Assembly (NCBI GenBank): GCA_020351895.1
Contig: CP070672.1
Span: 2,377,522-2,397,637, forward strand
DNA length: 20,116 nt
DNA from: Thermoplasmata archaeon
GTDB lineage: Archaea > Thermoplasmatota > Thermoplasmata > GCA-020350865
Reading direction: 5' to 3'
The notes below the pieces were generated by a model, which saw nothing but the letters and a program-made list of their open reading frames with translations, did no database searches and was not told the origin of the DNA. Positions 15,386 to 20,116 of the stretch are shown here, piece by piece. A program made the position numbers and the translations under genes. Position 1 is the stretch's first letter; each line of letters starts with the position of its first letter.

Positions 15386-16468
15386 ATGGTAAAGAGAGTG
15401 TATAATTTCAATCCTGGACCGGCCACACTTCCATTGTCGGTCTTGGAGAAAGCGCAAACAGAGCTTTTAAGTTACAGGGACACTGGGATATCTATTTTAG
15501 AAACAAGCCACCGCTCAAAGGAATTCGATGATGTGATTTCCGAGGCATCAGCCCTCTTAAAAGAGGTGTATGGAGTACCAGATAACTACAAGGTTCTATG
15601 GCTTCAGGGCGGTGCGTCAACGCAGTTCTTCATGATCCCAAAGAACCTGATGTTGTCAGAAAAAGGTGCTGACTATGTCAATACCGGGACATGGTCCAAG
15701 AAGGCAATTAAAGAGGCAAAGCTATTAGGGGATATAAATGTCGTTGCATCCTCAGAGGATCGGAATTTCTCGTACATTCCAAAGGATATAAGTTATAGTC
15801 CCAACGCATCTTATGTACATATAACCTCGAACAATACGATTTTCGGGACCCAATGGCAGGAATATCCAGATTGTGGTGATGCTCCGCTTGTAGCCGATAT
15901 GTCCTCAGATATACTTTCCAGAAAGGTGGATATTGGGAAATTCGGTATGATGTATGCCGGAGCCCAGAAGAATATGGGTCCCTCTGGAGTTACAGCCATC
16001 ATCATTAGAGAAGATCTCATTTCACGAGGATCGGATGAGCTTCCCACCATGCTGAAGTACAAGACCCACGCCGAAAAGGATTCACTTTTCAACACCCCTC
16101 CAAGTTTCTCAATCTATATTTCCAAGCTCGTTTTGGAGTGGGTAAAAGAAAATGGTGGTGTCGAGGGAGCAGAACAAAGAAACAGGCAAAAGGCTGAAAT
16201 GATCTATAAGGTGGTCGATGAATCAGGTGGCTACTACACAGGCCATGCCGAGAAAGATTCACGGTCAATGATGAATGTCACTTTCCGGCTCCCCTCCGAT
16301 GAGTTGGGAGTTAAGTGCGTTGAGGAAGCAAAAACCCAGGGGCTTATTGGACTCAAAGGTCACCGGTCCGTAGGGGGCATGAGGGCTTCGATCTACAATG
16401 CAATGCCTATTGAAGGAGCAAAAAAACTCGCGGAATTCTTAAAGGAATTTCAGGAGAATAACCAGTAG
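15386..16468 (+). CDS. serC: Phosphoserine aminotransferase
   Basis: SerC is a class V, PLP-dependent aminotransferase that converts 3-phosphohydroxypyruvate and glutamate to phosphoserine. The 360 residues begin YNFNPGPATLP (6-16). They include TSHRSKEF (40-47), LWLQGGASTQF (71-81), the NNTIFGTQW loop (149-157), Asp171 in VADMSSDI (169-176) and the PLP lysine in YAGAQKNMGPSG (Lys195). The C-terminus has the GHRSVGGMRASIYNAMP motif. This is the bacterial-type SerC, which many archaea lack, so the serC-serA-DUF1015 block may have been acquired. Only 13 bp separate it from serA, so the two are co-transcribed. Confidence 0.95.
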   Translation: MVKRVYNFNPGPATLPLSVLEKAQTELLSYRDTGISILETSHRSKEFDDVISEASALLKEVYGVPDNYKVLWLQGGASTQFFMIPKNLMLSEKGADYVNTGTWSKKAIKEAKLLGDINVVASSEDRNFSYIPKDISYSPNASYVHITSNNTIFGTQWQEYPDCGDAPLVADMSSDILSRKVDIGKFGMMYAGAQKNMGPSGVTAIIIREDLISRGSDELPTMLKYKTHAEKDSLFNTPPSFSIYISKLVLEWVKENGGVEGAEQRNRQKAEMIYKVVDESGGYYTGHAEKDSRSMMNVTFRLPSDELGVKCVEEAKTQGLIGLKGHRSVGGMRASIYNAMPIEGAKKLAEFLKEFQENNQ

Positions 16469-16481
16469 GGGGTGAAAAAAG

Positions 16482-17357
16482 ATGAAGATATTGATTTCGG
16501 ATCCTTTTTCAAAGGATCTTCTGGATAAGTTAAAAGAGTTCGGAGAAGTCACGGACAACAGAGAGGAGTTGCCTGAGGCCGATATTGTCCTGGTGAGAAG
16601 CGCCACAAAAGCAACAAAAGAATACATAGATACGGCCAAGAACCTGAAGATGATAATAAGAGGCGGTGTGGGTATAGATAATATAGATGTGAGTTATGCG
16701 AAGTCCAAGGGAATCAAGGTTCACAACACACCTGAAGCATCCTCTATTGCCGTTGCGGAACTGGCTTTTGCAATGATGCTTGCAATCCAGAGAAACATAG
16801 TAAGACCACACAACACAACGAAAAACCACGAGTGGATAAAGAAGCAGCTAAAAGGACAGGAGCTTTACAAAAAGACATTGGGCCTTATTGGAATAGGTTT
16901 GATAGGAACCGAAGTGGCAAAAAGGGCGCAAGCATTTGGAATGAATGTAATCGCATACAGAAAATCAGACAAACCCTCTGATTATGCAAAAATAGTGGGT
17001 CTGGATGAACTACTTTCGCAGTCTGACATCATTTCACTCCACACACCCATAACCGAGGAGACAAAAGGAATAATCAACAAGGATACAATAGCAAAAATGA
17101 AGGACGGCGTGATCATCATCAATACAGCCCGGGGAAAACTGATTGTGGATGAGGATCTGGCTGATGCTTTAAAATCCGGTAAAGTCAGATATGCAGGAAT
17201 CGATGTTTATCATGCCGAACCGCCGAAGGATTCTCCATTGCTTGATGTTGATAACATACTGCTGATACCGCATCTTGGGGCTCAAACCTATGAAAACATG
17301 GGTCGAATCGGAGAGATCGTAATCAAGCTGGTTTCGGATCATGTAAAATCCCCTTAG
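16482..17357 (+). CDS. serA: D-3-phosphoglycerate dehydrogenase, short form
   Basis: SerA oxidises 3-phosphoglycerate to 3-phosphohydroxypyruvate, the substrate of SerC. The 291 residues cover only the substrate and Rossmann domains; the C-terminal ACT regulatory domain is absent, so serine feedback by that route is unlikely. The nucleotide motif is GIGLIGTEVA (137-146). The catalytic triad is Arg217 (NTARGK), Glu246 (HAEPP) and His264 (PHLGAQT). After the second Rossmann strand, where NAD enzymes carry Asp, the sequence is AYRKSD with Arg160. This suggests use of NADP(H). GGGGGTGA (16468-16475) overlaps the serC stop and provides the ribosome site. Another D-2-hydroxyacid specificity is possible, but the serC context favours SerA. 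Confidence 0.9.
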   Translation: MKILISDPFSKDLLDKLKEFGEVTDNREELPEADIVLVRSATKATKEYIDTAKNLKMIIRGGVGIDNIDVSYAKSKGIKVHNTPEASSIAVAELAFAMMLAIQRNIVRPHNTTKNHEWIKKQLKGQELYKKTLGLIGIGLIGTEVAKRAQAFGMNVIAYRKSDKPSDYAKIVGLDELLSQSDIISLHTPITEETKGIINKDTIAKMKDGVIIINTARGKLIVDEDLADALKSGKVRYAGIDVYHAEPPKDSPLLDVDNILLIPHLGAQTYENMGRIGEIVIKLVSDHVKSP

Positions 17358-17361
17358 AAAA

Positions 17362-17390
17362 CCGGAGCTTTAGCTTTTCGGGCTTTTGTT
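17362..17390 (+). terminator. Possible terminator after serA
   Basis: An imperfect hairpin pairs CCG with CGG and AGCT with AGCT around a TT loop (17362-17381), with a bulge. A T-rich stretch GCTTTTGTT follows. It lies just after the serA stop and would end the serC-serA transcript. Confidence 0.35.
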
Positions 17391-17445
17391 CCTGTTAACG
17401 TTGATTATGCCATTTTACATATGGCAAAAAATGACACACTTGAAT

Positions 17446-17451
17446 GGGAGG
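17446..17451 (+). promoter_or_regulatory. SD-like site before the Sir2 frame
   Basis: GGGAGG is a good ribosome site but no ATG, GTG or TTG in the Sir2 frame follows it. It lies 7 nt before an ATC (17459) in the Sir2 frame and 14 nt before an ATG (17466) in another frame. It therefore bears on the start-codon puzzle of that gene. Confidence 0.4.
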
Positions 17452-17458
17452 ATTGTAA

Positions 17459-18250
17459 ATCATCAATGAAGGGGCCAATGATGAAGAAAAAAGGGGGAAC
17501 CTGATAAGAATTGCCGCAGAAGCCATATTTAAGTCGAAAAGTACAATTGCCCTAACAGGTGCAGGTATCTCAGTTGGCTCGGGAATTCCACCTTTCAGGG
17601 GAAAAGGCGGACTTTGGGAGAAGTACAATCCCGATGAGTACGCACATGTAGAGTCCTTTAAAAAAAATCCAGAGAAAGTATGGGTAATGCTCAAGGAGAT
17701 GATCGACACCATAAGATCCGCAAGACCAAATCCTGCCCATTTTGCATTGGCTGAGCTTGAAGAAATGGGTAAATTGGATGGCATCATCACAGGGAATGTG
17801 GACTTTCTCCATCAGGCAGCAGGTAGCAAGAACGTTTTCGAGCTCCACGGCAACAACAAGTTTTTGATCTGTATGGAATGTCAAAACCGCTATCCAATAG
17901 ATAAATACCTCGAGGAAATGCCTCCAAAATGTGACTGCGGATATGCGTTGAGGCCCGATGTTGTGCTATTTGGAGAGCAGTTACCGCAATCCGCATTAAT
18001 CGGTTCCTTTGAATTGGCTCGAAACTGTGATGTAATGCTTGTGGTAGGAACCTCGGCTGTAGTATCCCCCATGTCCCACATGCCAGTTGCTGCAAAAGAG
18101 GGTGGCGCAAAGATAATTGAGATCAACTTAGAGGAGACCTTTTTAACCAGTTATTTATCGGATTGGATGATAAAGGGGGTAGCTGAGGATATCCTACCAA
18201 GAATCGTAGAAAGGTTGAAGGAGCTTAAAGTCTCCCAAAACACAGATTGA
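17459..18250 (+). CDS. Sir2 family NAD-dependent protein deacylase, start unresolved
   Basis: Sirtuins remove acyl groups from lysines using NAD, for example from archaeal chromatin proteins or acyl-CoA synthetases. The frame encodes TGAGISVGSGIPPFRGKGG, TGNVDFLHQ (NVD kept, Gly where Gln is common), the catalytic His in FELHGNN (His130 counted from 17459), and zinc ligands CMEC and CDC. It ends with GTSAVVSPM and EINLEETF, so the fold is complete. The oddity is the start. The frame opens after a stop at 17456-17458 and reads ATC ATC AAT GAA with no ATG, GTG or TTG before the conserved GAGIS. The first ATG in this frame (17687) is well inside the domain. A noncanonical start, a frameshift or an assembly error is needed. 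It follows serA by about 100 bp. Confidence 0.85.
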   Translation: MINEGANDEEKRGNLIRIAAEAIFKSKSTIALTGAGISVGSGIPPFRGKGGLWEKYNPDEYAHVESFKKNPEKVWVMLKEMIDTIRSARPNPAHFALAELEEMGKLDGIITGNVDFLHQAAGSKNVFELHGNNKFLICMECQNRYPIDKYLEEMPPKCDCGYALRPDVVLFGEQLPQSALIGSFELARNCDVMLVVGTSAVVSPMSHMPVAAKEGGAKIIEINLEETFLTSYLSDWMIKGVAEDILPRIVERLKELKVSQNTD

Positions 18251-18251
18251 A

Positions 18252-18280
18252 ACGGCAATTTAGCCGTATTTAGCCTTTTC
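18252..18280 (+). terminator. Hairpin terminator after the Sir2 gene
   Basis: A perfect 5-bp stem ACGGC/GCCGT with a 6-nt loop (18252-18267) begins two bases after the Sir2 stop. It is followed by ATTTAGCCTTTTC. Its position and the T-rich flank suggest transcription termination or 3'-end stabilisation. Confidence 0.5.
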
Positions 18281-18296
18281 TATTGTTCAATTAGAT

Positions 18297-18306
18297 TGTA
18301 TATAAG
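18297..18306 (+). promoter_or_regulatory. Box A for the winged-helix protein gene
   Basis: TGTATATAAG is a strong TATA element. Transcription would start near 18327-18330, leaving a leader of about 27 nt with GGGGAG (18347-18352) before ATG 18356. Confidence 0.6.
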
Positions 18307-18355
18307 CAAAAAATCCTAATACGGGGAGTTACATTAATGTACAAAGGGGAGTGAT

Positions 18356-19444
18356 ATGACTACTGAACTAGGTAAGAGGCTCCTCTTTATCGTGGCGAAG
18401 AGGGGTTATACTGGGGCGGATAGAGAGGTTTTCTTCCACTACATCAGAGGCATCAAGTATGAGCGCCTTGAAAGAGAGGTTTTAGCATTAGAAAGAGAGG
18501 GACTTATAACCATAGAATGGGTTGGGCCCAGCAATTTCACTGTATCCATTACCCGCGATGGAGCTGAATTTGTAAAATCTTTCAGCCAGGATATATGGCG
18601 GAAGAGCACAGAGGCATTAAAGCAACTTGATCGCGCCAAACATAAGGAAAAAGAAATCCATATCGAAAAGGTAGGTTATTCCAAGATGCTGGGTCAAAAA
18701 ATGCATGTGGAGGAGGTAGGCGAGCTCTCACATGATATTTTTGAAAAGCTCGATGAGCATGTTAAGGCAGATCGTGATGGTTCATCTGAGGAAGCGGCTC
18801 CTGCGGTAGTCGCGGTTCCAGCTGTGCAAGAGGTTTTAGAGCATGAAGGCGTTGCCATGGATAAGGATGTGGTGGAGAGACGAATATCTGGAGTGATTAA
18901 TGAAGAAGAGGAAGAAGGGGGAGAGATGGTTGAATCTTTTCAAGAACCCCTGGTTATAGAAGGAGATAGTGAGGATAGAATCGCCGTGGATAGCGTCACA
19001 AGCCTCGAAAAAAGGACAAAGGAAAAGAGGATATCTGGTGTGGTTGAGGAAAATGCTTTAGATGAAGAAACCAAGGAAGTCGAACAAAAAGAAAGTCCCT
19101 CACCCCCATCCGAGGAATCAGAAACTGTATCATCTCCAATGGCTGATGTTCTTAGTGAGGAGGACTCACCCCTTGATTTCTATCAACAGATAGAGGCTGC
19201 CATTGCCCTTGGAGGACCTTTGGACACGGATGAGTTGATAATTGAGGAGGAGGAGGAGGTAAAGGAGGATGAGAAGACAATGAATGAGCCATCTACCAAT
19301 CCCACTAAGACGCGTTGCCTCTGGGAGAGGGATCGAGAGTGTCCTATACTAAAAAACAAGGAACCTGAAACCGATTTTACTCTAACCCCAAATCACTGTA
19401 CGGTATGTCAGCTCATAGAAATTAAAAATCTTTTAAAGAAGTGA
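18356..19444 (+). CDS. Winged-helix protein with long acidic linker and C-terminal four-cysteine motif
   Basis: A 362-residue protein without a family I can name. Residues about 1-75 look like a winged-helix domain (helices, then YERLEREVLALEREGLITIE and a beta wing). Residues 76-137 are charged and helical. Residues 138-315 are a low-complexity, very acidic linker rich in Glu, Ser and Val. The short motif RRISGV (175-180) recurs as KRISGV (224-229). The C-terminus has CxxxxxxxC...HCxxC (Cys321, 329, 348, 351) in a compact segment ending in a basic tail. That segment could bind zinc or an iron-sulfur cluster. A DNA-linked regulator or scaffold is inferred. ATG 18356 follows GGGGAG by 3 nt and has its own promoter. 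A 5-codon frame lies just upstream. Confidence 0.8.
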   Translation: MTTELGKRLLFIVAKRGYTGADREVFFHYIRGIKYERLEREVLALEREGLITIEWVGPSNFTVSITRDGAEFVKSFSQDIWRKSTEALKQLDRAKHKEKEIHIEKVGYSKMLGQKMHVEEVGELSHDIFEKLDEHVKADRDGSSEEAAPAVVAVPAVQEVLEHEGVAMDKDVVERRISGVINEEEEEGGEMVESFQEPLVIEGDSEDRIAVDSVTSLEKRTKEKRISGVVEENALDEETKEVEQKESPSPPSEESETVSSPMADVLSEEDSPLDFYQQIEAAIALGGPLDTDELIIEEEEEVKEDEKTMNEPSTNPTKTRCLWERDRECPILKNKEPETDFTLTPNHCTVCQLIEIKNLLKK

Positions 19445-19449
19445 GGGTT

Positions 19450-19761
19450 TCATGCCAACTCAGCGGCTTTTTTATCTTCACGATAGATCTTTGATCTTAC
19501 TTTAAACCAGAAATATGCCCCCAATCCCACCAGGGCGGCACCCAAAACCATGATGAGCATATCGAAGGTAGTATAATTTGAGAATCGGGTGGATGTACTA
19601 AAAACAGAGGGTAAAACCACCCCGAGATAACAGAAGATTCCGATTATTGTAATCAACAACGGAATTGCTGTGGCGGGTTTTGGAGTCGAATTGTCTGAAT
19701 CTGTTTTCTCCATGCTTATCTTAGGGTCATTTTCTTCTATCTGGACGTTCTCTTTTTCCAT
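19450..19761 (-). CDS. Small two-helix membrane protein, unknown function
   Basis: A 103-residue protein. A polar, acidic N-terminal tail (1-30) is followed by two hydrophobic helices (about 33-54 and 68-86) joined by a short Ser/Thr-rich loop, and a basic cytoplasmic tail (87-103). The charge pattern puts the positively charged C-terminus inside. I recognise no family. It converges on the winged-helix gene with a 5-bp gap. A TATA element on the minus strand lies about 27 bp before ATG 19761, supporting the start and a leaderless message. Confidence 0.7.
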   Translation of the reverse strand: MEKENVQIEENDPKISMEKTDSDNSTPKPATAIPLLITIIGIFCYLGVVLPSVFSTSTRFSNYTTFDMLIMVLGAALVGLGAYFWFKVRSKIYREDKKAAELA

Positions 19762-19784
19762 ATATTCATAGATTAACGTGGGAT

Positions 19785-19794
19785 GATATAAGGA
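19785..19794 (-). promoter_or_regulatory. Box A for the two-helix membrane protein
   Basis: Read on the minus strand this is TCCTTATATC, centred about 28 bp upstream of ATG 19761. No ribosome site follows, fitting leaderless initiation. Confidence 0.5.
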
Positions 19795-20116
19795 TTTTGG
19801 TTAACATGTACTTGGATGAACAGTAAATTCATTTTAAGAGGCAAAATTTAAGGTAAAAAATTCAAAATCGAATAAAAGGTATTTTTATAATATATCAATT
19901 CCCTAAGAATGAAAAACATTTTGATACTTTCTTAATAAGTGCTATGCTAGGGTTGGGTGTAGGGGGGGTGGAGGGGGTAAAGTGGAGGGAGAGGATGGAG
20001 GGCGGGTGAATGGTTAGAGGGGGAGAGAGGAAGAAGAGGGTGGATTGGAAGGTTGGATGTAGGAAAAATGTATGGCCAGAAAGAGGGGGGAAAGATAAGT
20101 TCCAAAACACCAAACC
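19795..20116. other. Gene-free right end: AT-rich part, then G-rich C-poor tract
   Basis: The left part (about 19830-19905) is AT-rich and has a TATA-like TTTTTATAATATATC at 19882-19896 on the plus strand. From 19948 to 20101 the plus strand carries only three C residues and is about half G, with many runs of 3-7 G. I see no convincing coding frame on either strand. The minus-strand frame is low-complexity Pro/Ser/Phe. Confidence 0.6.
19950..19977 (+). other. Potential G-quadruplex
   Basis: Four G-runs (3, 3, 7 and 5) are separated by loops of 2, 4 and 4 bases, matching the standard G3+N1-7 pattern. It opens the C-depleted tract. Confidence 0.5.

Noticed and set aside
15334..15405. A 23-codon GTG frame overlapping the serC start
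   Set aside because: Its Lys/Arg/Gly composition follows from the purine-rich leader and it has no well-placed ribosome site; kept only as part of the leader observation.
17421..17504. Independent 27-codon gene before Sir2
   Set aside because: It is more simply explained as the 5' end of a frameshifted Sir2 gene or as noise; no promoter or ribosome site fits ATG 17421.
19895..20113. Minus-strand open frame of 72 codons across the G-rich tract
   Set aside because: Its product is low-complexity Pro/Ser/Phe/Leu as expected from a C-rich strand lacking stops; there is no ribosome site and no recognisable domain.
1..20116. tRNA or rRNA genes, CRISPR arrays, insertion sequences, integrase or attachment sites
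   Set aside because: I saw no cloverleaf-like segments, regularly spaced repeats, transposase motifs or long terminal repeats by eye; a tRNA scan or self-alignment would be the decisive check.

Overview
The window looks like a chromosomal segment from an uncultured euryarchaeote, most likely of the Thermoplasmata. The evidence is a DP1-type small subunit of the family D DNA polymerase, which crenarchaea and bacteria lack. There is also a TIGR00304/DUF131 membrane protein, and archaeal TATA boxes sit about 25-30 bp upstream of many start codons. Several genes look leaderless, while genes inside operons carry GGTG/GGAG ribosome sites. The exported protein at 2726-4777 ends in a tandem 'GWNLxxxP' domain that I associate with Thermoplasmata surface proteins. 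The class is an inference, because I see no rRNA or tRNA.

Layout. On the minus strand at the left are a truncated biotin carboxylase (1-1094), a DUF131 membrane protein (1296-1727) and an uncharacterised RNase H-fold protein (1782-2546). A divergent promoter region leads to a large, AT-rich secreted Asp-box protein (2726-4777). Next come a two-cluster ferredoxin (4851-5033) and a coupled pair, thiL and an AmrS-type radical SAM gene. These converge on a membrane-anchored M28 peptidase (7090-8376), which is divergent from a small exported acidic protein (8491-9111). Then follow DP1 (9289-10899), a Trk potassium system (trkA, trkH), a DUF1015 protein, serC, serA, a Sir2 deacylase, and a winged-helix/acidic/four-cysteine protein (18356-19444). 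A two-helix membrane protein (19450-19761) converges on the last of these. The final 355 bases hold no convincing gene but contain an extreme G-rich, almost C-free tract.

Functional themes. TrkA and TrkH form a NAD-gated potassium uptake system. DUF1015, SerC and SerA form a serine-biosynthesis block with no classical phosphoserine phosphatase in view. DUF1015 carries a DGHHR motif like that of ParB-fold free serine kinases, so it is a candidate for the missing step. ThiL makes thiamine diphosphate.

Main oddities. DP1 has His where the first metal-binding Asp of the exonuclease site is expected. The Sir2 reading frame has no ATG, GTG or TTG start and sits one frame from an upstream ATG across an A6G5 run. 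SerA has an Arg where NAD-dependent enzymes have Asp. Box A spacing moves three starts well downstream of the longest possible frame.
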